This document shows positions 1 through 9,038 of a stretch of 33,344 nt of DNA, piece by piece. Source of the DNA: Glaciecola sp. Lineage in GTDB: Bacteria > Pseudomonadota > Gammaproteobacteria > Enterobacterales > Alteromonadaceae. A program made the position numbers and the translations under genes. How positions within the stretch are numbered: position 1 is the stretch's first letter; each line of letters starts with the position of its first letter. Under the pieces are notes generated by a model that was not told the origin of the DNA, did no database searches, and saw only the letters and a program-made list of their open reading frames with translations. The DNA lies in the NCBI GenBank assembly GCA_018623155.1, contig JAAZVZ010000021.1, positions 1 to 33,344 of the forward strand, in the 5' to 3' direction.

Positions 1-42
1 GGATTTTGAATCCGCTGCGTCTACCAATTCCGCCACTCTGGC
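1..42 (-). tRNA. tRNA-Leu(CAA), partial (5' part only)
   Basis: Read on the minus strand, the sequence from 42 downwards begins GCCAGAGTGGCGGAATTGGT, followed by AGACGCAGCGGATTCAAAATCC. This is the acceptor 5' strand, D-arm and anticodon arm of a class II bacterial tRNA-Leu, and it resembles E. coli leuX. The seven-base anticodon loop TTCAAAA gives anticodon CAA, which reads UUG codons. The variable arm, T-arm and 3' acceptor end lie beyond the left edge, so folding and the CCA end cannot be checked. Confidence 0.9.
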
Positions 43-76
43 ACTGAAGATATGGATTTACCGAATTGGTGCGTGA

Positions 77-104
77 ATTATAGCGATCGAATCTGCACAC
101 GCAA
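77..104 (-). promoter_or_regulatory. Candidate sigma-70 promoter of the tRNA-Leu gene
   Basis: On the minus strand there is a perfect TATAAT at 82-77. A TTGCGT hexamer lies at 104-99, giving a 16-bp spacer. The -10 ends 34 bases before the mature tRNA 5' end, which leaves a plausible short leader. The -35 matches only its TTG core, so the assignment rests mainly on the -10 and its position. Confidence 0.5.
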
Positions 105-146
105 GCAATTTGTTGTAAACTACCAAAAAAAATCTTACCAAACGTT

Positions 147-662
147 ATGAGCACCAGTAATTCACCTCTAGATATCGATGATTTTCCACGCGCAACTTTC
201 TTACGCCGACTAGCTGCCATGGTGTATGACAGCCTAGTAGCAACTGCGGTATTCATGATCGCAGCCATCGTTTTTACCCTATTCGCGTTATTTGGCTTTA
301 AGTTTGGCTGGTATGGTCAAGAATTTACCGAACTGACGGATTTATCATCATCTTCGGTTACCTATAAGGTGTTTTTTACAATTTGGACTGTGAGTTGGGT
401 TATTGGTTTTTTCATGTGGTTCTGGGCCAAAGGCGGACAAACCATTGGAATGCGCGCTTGGCGTTTGCGTTTGTATAGTACAGTTGATGAACCCGTTACC
501 CTATTACGTCTATGGGTGCGATTATTCACATCACTCTTGGGCTTAGGGACTTTGTTATGCTTGTTTGACCGCAAACATAAACTCGCCCTTCAAGACCGTG
601 CCTCCCAAACTGAAATGTTGCTATTAACAAAGTCCGCAAACGATCATAAAAACTGGCGTTGA
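147..662 (+). CDS. RDD family membrane protein
   Basis: 171-residue integral membrane protein. The N-terminal Arg-rich stretch ATFLRRLAAMVYD, with the Arg and Asp pair in the first helix, and the later GQTIGMRAWRLRL segment are typical of the RDD family. Hydrophobic segments lie at about residues 28-52, 75-96 and 120-138. RDD proteins are small bacterial membrane proteins; a few have been linked to ion transport, but most have no known role, so no function is assigned. The ATG at 147 has no good Shine-Dalgarno sequence. The gene is convergent with lptG, with only 7 bases between stop codons and no terminator hairpin visible. Next to lptFG it fits a common gammaproteobacterial arrangement. Confidence 0.85.
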   Translation: MSTSNSPLDIDDFPRATFLRRLAAMVYDSLVATAVFMIAAIVFTLFALFGFKFGWYGQEFTELTDLSSSSVTYKVFFTIWTVSWVIGFFMWFWAKGGQTIGMRAWRLRLYSTVDEPVTLLRLWVRLFTSLLGLGTLLCLFDRKHKLALQDRASQTEMLLLTKSANDHKNWR

Positions 663-669
663 GATATAC

Positions 670-1734
670 CTATTGGCGGCGCAATAGCATTAACGCAATA
701 CCAGTAAATAATACTGAAGGTAATAAGGCTCCCCAGAAAGCAGGGATGTTATATACCAGTGCGAATGGACCGAATACTTCGTTGGCAATAAAAAAACCAA
801 ATCCTGTTAAGGTGCCAAATATGATTCGAGAGCCCATTAAACTTGAGCGCAAAGGACCGAAAATAAAGGAGAAGGCCATAAGTAACATTACACATACAGA
901 GATGGGCTGAATGATCTTGCGCCACATGGCTAACTCATAGCGTTTGGCATCTTGCTGGTTGTTTTCTAGATATTCAATATACTCGGCGAGTCCGCGAATC
1001 GATAACGCCTCTGGCTTAACAGTAGCCACACTTAATTTTTCCGGAGTGAGACCAGCTTTCCATTCAATTAATGAAACGTGATTTGTGCTAATTGAATTAG
1101 TATTAAAATAGGTGATTTGCACATCTTTTAAAGTCCATGAGTCTTCGACAAAATCAGCTCTTTGAGCTCGAATGATTTGTTGCAAAGACAATGATTCATC
1201 AAATTTGTAAAGCGTGACATCACCGAGTACATTTTGGTCAAAAACATTTCCAATCTGAACAAAATCCGAACCATCTTTTGTCCACGCCGCTTTGTTACCT
1301 GTGAAGATCTGCCCTCTTGATAATGCTTCGTTGCGAATTTGCTTGGCTTTAGTTTCACTTGCAGGGGTCAGAAACTCTCCAATGAGAAGAATAATGAGTA
1401 CCATGATAACGGCACATTTCATCGCAGATTGAATGATTTTCCATTTACTCATCCCGGCTGCTTGCATCACAACCAGTTCAGAATTACTGGCCAACACTCC
1501 CATACCAATCAAACCTCCAATGAGAGTTGCCATGGGGAAAAATTGCTCCAGTTCACGAGGAATACTATACAAAACAAAAATGCCCGCAACGACCAAATCA
1601 TAATCACCTTCGCCTACTTTGCGTAGTTGCTCAACAAATTTAATTAATGAACTGAGCCCAACCAGAGTCGTCAATGTCACAAACACCGTACCAAGTAGAG
1701 TGCGAGCAATATATATGTCAATAATGGAAAACAT
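670..1734 (-). CDS. lptG: LPS export ABC transporter permease LptG
   Basis: 354 residues, close to the roughly 360 of E. coli LptG. With LptF it forms the inner-membrane permease of the LptB2FG transporter, which extracts lipopolysaccharide and passes it to LptC and the periplasmic bridge. The N-terminal IDIYIARTLLGTVF start, three N-terminal and three C-terminal membrane segments, and a central periplasmic domain (roughly residues 125-260) are as expected. The start is ATG with a strong AAGGAG upstream that overlaps the end of lptF. Only 2 bases separate the lptF stop from this start, so the pair is surely co-transcribed and probably translationally coupled. Confidence 0.95.
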   Translation of the reverse strand: MFSIIDIYIARTLLGTVFVTLTTLVGLSSLIKFVEQLRKVGEGDYDLVVAGIFVLYSIPRELEQFFPMATLIGGLIGMGVLASNSELVVMQAAGMSKWKIIQSAMKCAVIMVLIILLIGEFLTPASETKAKQIRNEALSRGQIFTGNKAAWTKDGSDFVQIGNVFDQNVLGDVTLYKFDESLSLQQIIRAQRADFVEDSWTLKDVQITYFNTNSISTNHVSLIEWKAGLTPEKLSVATVKPEALSIRGLAEYIEYLENNQQDAKRYELAMWRKIIQPISVCVMLLMAFSFIFGPLRSSLMGSRIIFGTLTGFGFFIANEVFGPFALVYNIPAFWGALLPSVLFTGIALMLLRRQ

Positions 1735-1736
1735 GC

Positions 1737-2837
1737 TTATTTGGCTCCTTTCATTATTTTACGCACCTTTACGCCAGTACTGCGTTGACGTGAGATCAAC
1801 ACAAAACCAATAAAAAGTATAATGCCATGTACCCACCAAAGGCCGATTTGTTCGGGTAATTTACCTTCCTCTAAAGCACGTCGTGCAGACATCAGTAATA
1901 AGAAATATCCTAAATACAATAATATGCCAGGAAGTAATTTACCAAATCGGCCTTGACGTGGATTAACTGAGCTAAGCGGAACGGCCAATAGGGTTAAAAA
2001 TGGTAATGAAAGTGGGATGGCCAAGCGCCATTGCCATTCTGCGATTGCAGCAGGGTCTAAATTGTGCAGTAACTCTGGCGTCGGGGTCGCTGCAATCTTA
2101 CGTCTGACTTGTTCTGGTAGGCGCTCTCCAACTTGAATTCGATAAGTATCAAAAGCAATTGATTGATAAGCTTTTGAGCCAAGCTCTCCAATAGTCTGTT
2201 GACCATTATAGAGCGTTAAAAGCTGTGTACCGTCAGATAAGACTTCAATATCACCTGATTCGGCATAAACTAATTGTATGGTTTCATCTGTTTTAGTATT
2301 CACGCTGGACAGGAAAATTTTGCGTAGTTGATTTTCGGCAGTATCCACATCATGCACAAAAATCACCACATCGGATGAATTTGTTTGTTGAAATCGCCCC
2401 GGAATAATTGCGGCGATACCTGATTTTGCGCCCGCTTGTTCGCGTAACTGATATTCTTGTTCTACCGCTAATGGCGCGACCACCATAGTGACCGTTGCAG
2501 TGACCAACCCGAGCAACAAGGAGAGAATTAATGTTACTCGAGTAACATACCATTCGGATACCCCACATGCCCGTAGGACCGTCATTTCTGAATCAACATA
2601 CAACCGGCCATGAGCCACCATGATGCCCAAGAAAAAACTGATTGGAAGAATTAATGAGGCTAATACAGGTGAATAAAGGGATAAAAATCCGATGACTAAG
2701 TTAGCGGGTATCTCACCGTCAGTAGCATCACCTAACACTCTGACAAAGCGTAAAGTGATAAAAATAGCCATTAAGATCAAGAAGATCGCAATTTGTGATT
2801 TGAGTGTTTCTTTCAATAGATAGCGAAAAATTATCAT
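1737..2837 (-). CDS. lptF: LPS export ABC transporter permease LptF
   Basis: 366 residues from the chosen ATG at 2837, the same length as E. coli LptF. The frame stays open 75 bases further upstream, but the family begins with MIIFRYLLKETLKSQ, and the extra residues would run into the divergent promoter region. The protein has the LptF/LptG fold: hydrophobic segments near the N-terminus (about 15-110), a beta-rich periplasmic middle, and a C-terminal membrane bundle containing LPLSSVNPRQGRFGKLLPG. It is the first gene of lptF-lptG and diverges from pepA across about 95 bases, the same order as in E. coli. Confidence 0.95.
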   Translation of the reverse strand: MIIFRYLLKETLKSQIAIFLILMAIFITLRFVRVLGDATDGEIPANLVIGFLSLYSPVLASLILPISFFLGIMVAHGRLYVDSEMTVLRACGVSEWYVTRVTLILSLLLGLVTATVTMVVAPLAVEQEYQLREQAGAKSGIAAIIPGRFQQTNSSDVVIFVHDVDTAENQLRKIFLSSVNTKTDETIQLVYAESGDIEVLSDGTQLLTLYNGQQTIGELGSKAYQSIAFDTYRIQVGERLPEQVRRKIAATPTPELLHNLDPAAIAEWQWRLAIPLSLPFLTLLAVPLSSVNPRQGRFGKLLPGILLYLGYFLLLMSARRALEEGKLPEQIGLWWVHGIILFIGFVLISRQRSTGVKVRKIMKGAK

Positions 2838-2879
2838 GGTGATTGGACTCAACAAAAGTGCGAATTTCAGTGGCGAAAG

Positions 2880-2909
2880 TTGAATTTTTAAGTAAACTAG
2901 AGTTTTAAT
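2880..2909 (+). promoter_or_regulatory. Candidate promoter of pepA-holC-valS
   Basis: TTGAAT at 2880-2885 and TTTAAT at 2904-2909 are separated by 18 bases and lie 24 bases before the pepA ATG. They match sigma-70 hexamers at 4/6 and 5/6. The lptF promoter must lie in the same 95-bp interval on the other strand. Assigned by inspection only. Confidence 0.35.
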
Positions 2910-2932
2910 CAAGTTTTTATTAGGAATTGTGC

Positions 2933-4438
2933 ATGGAATTTAGTGTTAAAAGTGGTAGTCCTGAGAAACAAAGAAGCGCCTGTATCGTAGTCGGCGTTTA
3001 TGAGCCACGTCGACTTTCAGCCGTCGCCGAACAACTTGACGAAATCAGCGAAGGATATATTAGCGGTCTCCTGCGTCGTGGAGATTTAGAAGGCAAAGCA
3101 GGGCAGATGCTATTATTGCATCATGTTCCTAACATTCTGAGTGAACGCGTATTATTAGTTGGCTGTGGCAAAGAACGCGAATTAGATGAGCGCCAATACA
3201 AAGATATCATCGCAAAAACCATCAAAACACTTAATGAAACGGGCTCAATGGAAGCGGTTTGCTTTTTACCCGAGTTACACGTCAAAGGACGTGATATTTA
3301 TTGGAAAGTCAGACACGCGGTTGAAGCCACCCAGCACAATTTATATACATTTTTACAGCTAAAAACCAAAAAAGGCGAACCACGCCGTCCATTACGTAAA
3401 ATCACCTTTAATGTGCCAACACGCAAAGAGCTTTCAGCAGGAGAGCGCGCAATAGAGCACGGCGTTGCGATTGCTGCGGGGGTAAAATCCACGCGTGATG
3501 TAGCAAATATGCCACCCAATATTTGTAATCCCGCCTATTTGTGGGAGCAAGCGCAACAGTTACAGAAAGACTTTAACCATTTAAGTGTCAGCGTAGTGGA
3601 TGAAGCGCAGATGACCGAACTTAAAATGAACAGTTATCTTGCAGTAGGGCGAGGCTCTGAAAACGAATCCATGATGAGCATCATTGAGCATCGTGGGGGT
3701 AACGAAGATGACGCTCCAATTGTCTTGGTTGGTAAAGGCCTAACCTTTGACTCAGGTGGCATTTCGATTAAGCCAGGCGCTGGTATGGATGAAATGAAAT
3801 ATGACATGGGAGGTGCTGCGACGGTATTAGGAGTCATGCGTGCTGTAGCAGAATTGAATTTACCATTAAATATCATTGGCATCATGGCCGGTTGTGAAAA
3901 CATGCCAGACGGCAAAGCGTATCGTCCGGGTGACATTTTGACCACCATGTCTGGGCAAACGGTCGAAGTGCTCAATACTGACGCTGAAGGGCGCTTAGTA
4001 TTGTGTGATGCGTTGACGTATGTCGAACGCTACGAACCTGAGTGTGTCGTTGATATTGCAACTCTGACAGGGGCCTGTATTATTGCCTTAGGTCATCATG
4101 CAACGGGTTTAATGTCAACTCATAACCCATTGGCACATGAATTATTGAATGCATCTGAGCAAGCCTCTGACCGAGCCTGGCGTCTTCCGCTGTGGGATGA
4201 ATATCAGCCATTGTTGGATTCACCTTTTGCCGATATGACTAACCTTGGTGGGCGTGCAGCAGGAACGATTACCGCTGGGGCGTTTTTGTCGCGCTTTACT
4301 AAAAAGTACAACTGGGCGCACTTGGATATTGCTGGGACTGCGTGGAATAGTGGCAAAAATAAAGGCGCGACGGGTCGTCCTGTCAGCATGCTAACACAGT
4401 TCTTACTCAATCGCGCTGGCATCAGTACTGAAGAGTAA
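2933..4438 (+). CDS. pepA: Leucyl aminopeptidase (cytosol aminopeptidase PepA)
   Basis: 501 residues (E. coli PepA has 503). This is a hexameric two-metal M17 aminopeptidase that removes N-terminal residues; in E. coli it also acts as a DNA-binding accessory protein in Xer recombination and carAB control. The metal and catalytic set is visible: K268 and D273 in [11 protein letters not shown], and D350 and E352 in the signature NTDAEGRL, each offset by 2 from E. coli numbering. The start is ATG at 2933, eight bases after AGGA; a TTG two codons upstream is ignored. The N-terminal [16 protein letters not shown] matches enterobacterial PepA closely. holC begins 1 base after its stop. Confidence 0.97.
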   Translation: MEFSVKSGSPEKQRSACIVVGVYEPRRLSAVAEQLDEISEGYISGLLRRGDLEGKAGQMLLLHHVPNILSERVLLVGCGKERELDERQYKDIIAKTIKTLNETGSMEAVCFLPELHVKGRDIYWKVRHAVEATQHNLYTFLQLKTKKGEPRRPLRKITFNVPTRKELSAGERAIEHGVAIAAGVKSTRDVANMPPNICNPAYLWEQAQQLQKDFNHLSVSVVDEAQMTELKMNSYLAVGRGSENESMMSIIEHRGGNEDDAPIVLVGKGLTFDSGGISIKPGAGMDEMKYDMGGAATVLGVMRAVAELNLPLNIIGIMAGCENMPDGKAYRPGDILTTMSGQTVEVLNTDAEGRLVLCDALTYVERYEPECVVDIATLTGACIIALGHHATGLMSTHNPLAHELLNASEQASDRAWRLPLWDEYQPLLDSPFADMTNLGGRAAGTITAGAFLSRFTKKYNWAHLDIAGTAWNSGKNKGATGRPVSMLTQFLLNRAGISTEE

Positions 4439-4439
4439 T

Positions 4440-4880
4440 ATGACCCAAGCGATTTTTTATCAATTAGAAGATACCGAAACGCCTGCCTCTGATTTGCAGG
4501 CGTTTGCGTGTTATCTCATTGCTCAATGTTACAGTAATAATCAACGCCTTTCAGTCCTGTGTGCGGATAAAGCACAAGCCGAAGCGTTTGATGAGTTATT
4601 GTGGCAACTACCTGCCGAGCGATTTATTGCTCATAATCTTGCTGGAGAAGGTCCTAAAGGGGGCGCTTTGGTCGAAATTACTTGGCCAAAACAGTCCGCG
4701 TTGCGCAGTATTGTGGTAAACTTATCGGCCCAAGAGATACCGCAAGCGAATCGGTATCAAACTATTTATGATTTTGTGCCAGTTGATGAAGCACTCAAAC
4801 CTGCAGCACGCGAGCGATATAAGCAGTGCAAATTAGCAGGGTGTGAGATGCAATTTGCCAAGGCAAGTGATGTCGTCTAG
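4440..4880 (+). CDS. holC: DNA polymerase III chi subunit
   Basis: 146 residues, the usual HolC length. Chi is part of the clamp-loader complex and links it, through psi, to single-stranded-DNA-binding protein. Recognisable family features are the N-terminal AIFYQLED, the middle segment on cofactor-like handling ([29 protein letters not shown]) and the C-terminal [11 protein letters not shown]. It follows the pepA stop after a single base and precedes valS, the conserved pepA-holC-valS order of gammaproteobacteria. There is no clear independent promoter. Confidence 0.92.
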   Translation: MTQAIFYQLEDTETPASDLQAFACYLIAQCYSNNQRLSVLCADKAQAEAFDELLWQLPAERFIAHNLAGEGPKGGALVEITWPKQSALRSIVVNLSAQEIPQANRYQTIYDFVPVDEALKPAARERYKQCKLAGCEMQFAKASDVV

Positions 4881-4930
4881 TAGTGACACCATCGAGTAAA
4901 ACACAACGTACCAATTTTTTGAGAGACAGC

Positions 4931-7702
4931 ATGGATAAAACATTCAATCCGCATTCAATTGAGCAAGCATGTTATCAGGCATGGGAAGAGAAGGGCTATT
5001 TTAAGGCGTCAGGTACTGGCGACCCTTATTGCATCTTATTGCCCCCTCCTAATGTAACTGGTTCATTGCACATGGGACATGCGTTTCAACACACTATCAT
5101 GGATGCCTTGATTCGATACAACCGCATGCTGGGTAATGATACATTGTGGCAGTGTGGTACTGACCATGCAGGTATTGCAACGCAAATGGTCGTTGAGCGC
5201 CAACTCAATGCAAAGGGCTTAACTCGCCATGATTTGGGACGTGAAGATTTCGTAAGTAAAATTTGGGAGTGGAAAGCTCAATCTGGTGGCACGATCACAC
5301 AGCAAATGCGTCGTCTAGGCACTTCACCTGATTGGACGCGAGAAGCGTTTACCATGGATGAAGACTTGTCTAATGCGGTACAGGAAGTGTTTGTACAATT
5401 GCATGAAGAAGGATTAATTTATCGCGGTAAGCGTCTCGTCAACTGGGACCCAGTTTTACACACTGCGGTATCTGATTTGGAAGTGCTAAACGAAGAAGAA
5501 GCCGGCCATATGTGGCATCTGCGCTATCCTCTAGCAGATGGCTCGGGTGAATTAGTCGTTGCGACAACCAGACCCGAAACTATGCTTGGGGATACCGCTG
5601 TGGCAGTGCACCCCAATGATGAACGTTATCAATCGTTTATCGGTAAAGAAATCAAATTGCCATTAACGGGACGTTTGATCCCAATCATTGCTGATGATTA
5701 CGTTGACGCAGAATTTGGTACTGGCTGTGTCAAAATAACCCCTGCACATGATTTTAACGACTATGAGATGGGTAAGCGTCATGACTTACCTATGATCAAC
5801 ATCCTGACCGATGATGCCAAAATGAACGATAACGCACCAGAAGCGTATCGTGGGTTAGATCGATTTGAAGCGCGCAAGCAACTGGTTGCTGATCTGGATG
5901 AGCAAGGCGTCTTAGTAAAAGTAGAAGACCATACACTTAAAGTACCTCGTGGTGATCGCACAGGTGCCGTGATTGAACCGTATTTGACAGACCAATGGTA
6001 TGTAGCGGTTGAGTCGTTAGCGAAGCCAGCGATTGAAGCGGTTGAAACGGGCGAGATTAAATTTGTGCCTGAAAACTGGTCTAAAACGTATTATCAGTGG
6101 ATGCACAATATTCAAGATTGGTGTATCAGTCGTCAGTTATGGTGGGGACATCGGATTCCTGCATGGTATGACGATGCAGGGAACGTTTATGTCGGCCGTT
6201 CAGAGGCGGAAGTACGTGAAAAACACGATATTCCAGCACCGACTGCACTCAGACAAGATGAAGATGTATTGGATACTTGGTTTTCATCAGCATTGTGGCC
6301 ATTTGCGACGATGGGCTGGCCAGATAAAACCCCTGAATTAGAAAAGTTTGTTCCGTCTTCTGTGTTAGTAACAGGCTTTGATATCATTTTCTTCTGGGTC
6401 GCACGTATGATCATGATGACCAAGAAATTCACTGGAAAAATTCCGTTCAAAGAGATTTATATCACCGGTCTTATTCGCGATGAAAATGGTGATAAAATGT
6501 CAAAGTCTAAAGGTAACGTACTTGATCCTATTGACTTGATTGATGGCATTGAGCTTGAACCATTGGTTGCGAAACGCACAGCTGGCATGATGCAACCCAA
6601 ACTTGCAGCTAAAATTGAAAAGAACACTCGTAAACAGTTCCCTGAAGGTATCAATGCATATGGTACAGATGCACTGCGCTTCACCTTTGCTGCGATGGCG
6701 TCTACCTCACGTGATATCAACTTTGATATGAATCGTGTCGAGGGTTATCGCAACTTCTGTAACAAGATCTGGAACGCATCCCGCTTTGTACTGATGAATA
6801 CCGAAGAGTTTGATACGGGGCGTGATGGTAGTGAGCTTGAGTTATCACTCGCTGATCAATGGATCATTGATCGTTTCCAGCATACTGTTACCGATGTCAC
6901 AAAAGCCATGGGCGAATATCGTTTTGATTTAGCGGCACAAGCAATTTATGAGTTTACCTGGAATCAGTTCTGTGACTGGTATTTGGAATTATCTAAGCCG
7001 GTATTGCAGTCAGAGGAAACCACTGACGCGCAAAAACGCGGTACACGTCATACGCTGATTAATACCCTAGAGCAGTTATTGCGTTTGGCTCACCCAATCA
7101 TGCCGTACATCACTGATACAATTTGGCAACGTGTGGCGCCTTTAACCGCCGTTCAAAGCACTGATACAAGCATCATGGTTCAGCCTTTTGTGCAGTTTGA
7201 TGAAGCCAAAACCAATGCACAAGCGTCAGGTGATATTGAATGGTTGAAGCAAGTGATTGTCGGTGTTCGTAACATTCGTGGTGAAATGGACATTGCGCCA
7301 AGTAAGCCACTTGATGTTTTGCTCAAAAATGTCAGTACAGAGGACGCACGACGCTTGGCTGCAACACAAGCGGTATTGAGTAAGTTAGCACGGTTGAGCT
7401 CCATTACTGTACTTGAAGACGGTGATAAAGGCCCAGCATCTGCCACAGCATTGGTGGGTGAAATGGAAGTGATGATCCCGATGGCTGGTCTAATCGATAA
7501 AGAAGCTGAATTGGCGCGAATTGCCAAGGCGGTAGAGAAGATCGAAAAAGACATGGCGCGTACTCAAGGCAAACTAAATAATCAAGGTTTTGTTGCCAAA
7601 GCACCTGAGGCGGTCATTGCCAAAGAGCGCGAAAAACTCGCAGAGATGGAAATGCAGTTAGCCAAATTAAATGAGCAAAAAAGTACGATTGATGCTTTAT
7701 AA
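4931..7702 (+). CDS. valS: Valyl-tRNA synthetase
   Basis: 923 residues from ATG at 4931, a little shorter than E. coli ValS (951). It attaches valine to tRNA-Val and edits mischarged threonine. This is a class I synthetase: the HIGH motif is HMGH at 47-50 and KMSKS lies at 522-526. The editing (CP1) domain lies between, with [12 protein letters not shown]. The anticodon-binding domain follows, then a C-terminal coiled-coil arm rich in Glu, Lys and Ala (last 70 residues or so). The open frame extends upstream to a GTG at 4883, but that start overlaps nothing conserved. The ATG has GAGAGAC just before it and gives the family's [12 protein letters not shown] start. It is the third gene of pepA-holC-valS and is followed by a terminator. 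Confidence 0.97.
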   Translation: MDKTFNPHSIEQACYQAWEEKGYFKASGTGDPYCILLPPPNVTGSLHMGHAFQHTIMDALIRYNRMLGNDTLWQCGTDHAGIATQMVVERQLNAKGLTRHDLGREDFVSKIWEWKAQSGGTITQQMRRLGTSPDWTREAFTMDEDLSNAVQEVFVQLHEEGLIYRGKRLVNWDPVLHTAVSDLEVLNEEEAGHMWHLRYPLADGSGELVVATTRPETMLGDTAVAVHPNDERYQSFIGKEIKLPLTGRLIPIIADDYVDAEFGTGCVKITPAHDFNDYEMGKRHDLPMINILTDDAKMNDNAPEAYRGLDRFEARKQLVADLDEQGVLVKVEDHTLKVPRGDRTGAVIEPYLTDQWYVAVESLAKPAIEAVETGEIKFVPENWSKTYYQWMHNIQDWCISRQLWWGHRIPAWYDDAGNVYVGRSEAEVREKHDIPAPTALRQDEDVLDTWFSSALWPFATMGWPDKTPELEKFVPSSVLVTGFDIIFFWVARMIMMTKKFTGKIPFKEIYITGLIRDENGDKMSKSKGNVLDPIDLIDGIELEPLVAKRTAGMMQPKLAAKIEKNTRKQFPEGINAYGTDALRFTFAAMASTSRDINFDMNRVEGYRNFCNKIWNASRFVLMNTEEFDTGRDGSELELSLADQWIIDRFQHTVTDVTKAMGEYRFDLAAQAIYEFTWNQFCDWYLELSKPVLQSEETTDAQKRGTRHTLINTLEQLLRLAHPIMPYITDTIWQRVAPLTAVQSTDTSIMVQPFVQFDEAKTNAQASGDIEWLKQVIVGVRNIRGEMDIAPSKPLDVLLKNVSTEDARRLAATQAVLSKLARLSSITVLEDGDKGPASATALVGEMEVMIPMAGLIDKEAELARIAKAVEKIEKDMARTQGKLNNQGFVAKAPEAVIAKEREKLAEMEMQLAKLNEQKSTIDAL

Positions 7703-7720
7703 GTTGAATAGATAATAAAG

Positions 7721-7744
7721 AGGCGCTCATAAAGCGCCTTTTTT
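7721..7744 (+). terminator. Rho-independent terminator after valS
   Basis: A perfect 7-bp stem AGGCGCT / AGCGCCT (7721-7727 and 7733-7739) with loop CATAA is followed by a run of six T. It starts 18 bases after the valS stop. On the minus strand the stem is followed by CTCTTTATTAT, so it may also help end the plsC-rraB transcript. Confidence 0.9.
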
Positions 7745-7762
7745 ATGTCATTTTACTCTGAA

Positions 7763-8125
7763 TTAAGGTTCAATAAACTCTGTTCCCCATCCGTCATAAA
7801 CAATCTCTTGCTTATCTGCAATGCCCAATAGTGTTTCCAAATCAGCGTTGATTTTATCTGCGTCTAATGGATGTTCAATAATCGCATCAAAACACAATAC
7901 TTCCTCACCATCTTCAGTTTCCATCTCTTCAGCATCGGTGACTTCAAAGCCTGCTTTAAACAAATCCACTGCGACTTTTTCTAATGCAGCAAAATCATCT
8001 CCAGCAAAGTGATGTTCGATCACATACGTTGCATTGGGATCACTGCCGTCTGCTATGAGTGCATCGACACATTCTTGAGTAAAGGCACGCCATTCATTGA
8101 TTTCAGCTAAATTGGTTTCTGACAT
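7763..8125 (-). CDS. rraB: Regulator of ribonuclease E activity RraB
   Basis: 120-residue, strongly acidic cytosolic protein. RraB (E. coli YjgD) binds RNase E and inhibits or alters its action on a subset of mRNAs. Family features are DGSDPNATYVIEHHF near residue 27, the Asp/Glu-rich EVTDAEEMETEDGEEVL, and the C-terminal YDGWGTEF. The start is ATG at 8125 with AGGA about a dozen bases upstream. It lies 28 bases after plsC on the same strand and is probably co-transcribed with it. It is convergent with valS; in E. coli rraB also sits near pepA-holC-valS. Confidence 0.93.
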   Translation of the reverse strand: MSETNLAEINEWRAFTQECVDALIADGSDPNATYVIEHHFAGDDFAALEKVAVDLFKAGFEVTDAEEMETEDGEEVLCFDAIIEHPLDADKINADLETLLGIADKQEIVYDGWGTEFIEP

Positions 8126-8153
8126 TGCTATGCGGTATCCTGTTTATTGTAAT

Positions 8154-8891
8154 TTAAGGCTTGACGCCAAGTGCTTGATTCTCAGCTTGTGTCTCAACGT
8201 CAAGCTCAACTAAGCGACTATGCATTACGTTATAAAAATATTGAGTCCAGCCTTTGATATCCTTGCTGTCGTTTATCTCCTCTGGGGCGTAATAACGGAC
8301 TTTGACGACACCGTTATTCCAGCGATTCCAACGGATTTTGTCATGTGTCGTTGACGTGACCACCATCAACATCGGAATACCGGTTGCCTGCGCAATACGT
8401 ACTGCACCTGTTTTGAACGGGAGCAAACCGCGCCCATAGCTTCGCGTACCCTCTGGAAAAAACAACACAGAGCGCTTGCCCTCATTGACTTGGCGAGCTG
8501 TTTCTCTCAACGTATCTTGTGCGCGACCAGAGTTTTTGCGGTCAATCATAATGTTACCACTGAGCCAGTAAATCAAGCCAAAAATGGGGATGAATTTAAG
8601 CTGCTTTTTACCGATGGTAGTGACTCCATCAAATGCACATTTGGCAGTGGTCATTAAATCAAAAGTCGATTGATGATTGGCAATGCAAATGTAGTTTTGA
8701 TCAGGATCAATATGCTCAAGACCTTCCACTTCCACTTTAACGTTGAAAATCCATGACATGGAGGCGTACCATTTGCCACCGATTGCTACATTATTGCGAT
8801 GAAAAGGGCGAACTAAGAAAATAAAAAATAAGACGATGTTGATTCCAATAAAATACAACAATAACATCGGGGCGCGGATAATTGCTAACAC
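8154..8891 (-). CDS. plsC: 1-acyl-sn-glycerol-3-phosphate acyltransferase (PlsC-like)
   Basis: 245 residues, the same length as E. coli PlsC. The enzyme adds the second acyl chain to lysophosphatidic acid, making phosphatidic acid for membrane phospholipids. Acyltransferase block I is NHQSTFD (about residue 72). GKKQLKFIPIFGLIYWLSGNIMIDR matches the PlsC block around the second motif, and FFPEGTRS is block III. The N-terminus has one or two hydrophobic helices. The start is GTG at 8891, giving MLAIIRAP, which aligns with the MLYIFR start of E. coli PlsC; the next ATG (M9) would cut into the membrane segment. A perfect TATAAT lies upstream. A related YihG-type acyltransferase is less likely because of the close match of the central block. 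Confidence 0.88.
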   Translation of the reverse strand: MLAIIRAPMLLLYFIGINIVLFFIFLVRPFHRNNVAIGGKWYASMSWIFNVKVEVEGLEHIDPDQNYICIANHQSTFDLMTTAKCAFDGVTTIGKKQLKFIPIFGLIYWLSGNIMIDRKNSGRAQDTLRETARQVNEGKRSVLFFPEGTRSYGRGLLPFKTGAVRIAQATGIPMLMVVTSTTHDKIRWNRWNNGVVKVRYYAPEEINDSKDIKGWTQYFYNVMHSRLVELDVETQAENQALGVKP

Positions 8892-8922
8892 TAAGAGGGC
8901 TCGTTTTACTTGCTTTCGCGCG

Positions 8923-8928
8923 ATTATA
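8923..8928 (-). promoter_or_regulatory. Candidate -10 element of plsC-rraB
   Basis: A perfect TATAAT on the minus strand lies 31 bases before the plsC GTG. No convincing -35 hexamer is present at 16-18 bases upstream (AT-rich, GAAAAA-like), so this is only a candidate. Confidence 0.35.
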
Positions 8929-8977
8929 GCAATTTTCTGAAAGTTTTTTCTAGATTTTACTATAGAGAAGCCAATGG

Positions 8978-9007
8978 AAACACAATCACTAGGGCGTGAT
9001 TGTGTTT
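8978..9007. terminator. 12-bp perfect inverted repeat downstream of glnG
   Basis: AAACACAATCAC (8978-8989) and GTGATTGTGTTT (8996-9007) are exact reverse complements with a 6-base loop TAGGGC. It lies 32 bases after the glnG stop, in the right place to end that transcript. The RNA hairpin ends in UUGUGUUU, but no long U-run follows it on either strand, so it is an atypical terminator. It could instead be a protein-binding palindrome upstream of plsC. Confidence 0.5.
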
Positions 9008-9038
9008 ATTTCATTTTTACCAGTATTTTAATCAATAT

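Noticed and set aside
2838-2912. Upstream start for lptF (391-residue form)
   Set aside because: The extra 25 residues are not found in LptF proteins and would occupy the divergent promoter region; the ATG at 2837 gives the exact family length.
4883-4930. GTG start for valS at 4883
   Set aside because: The ATG at 4931 has a Shine-Dalgarno sequence and yields the conserved N-terminus; the extension does not resemble ValS.
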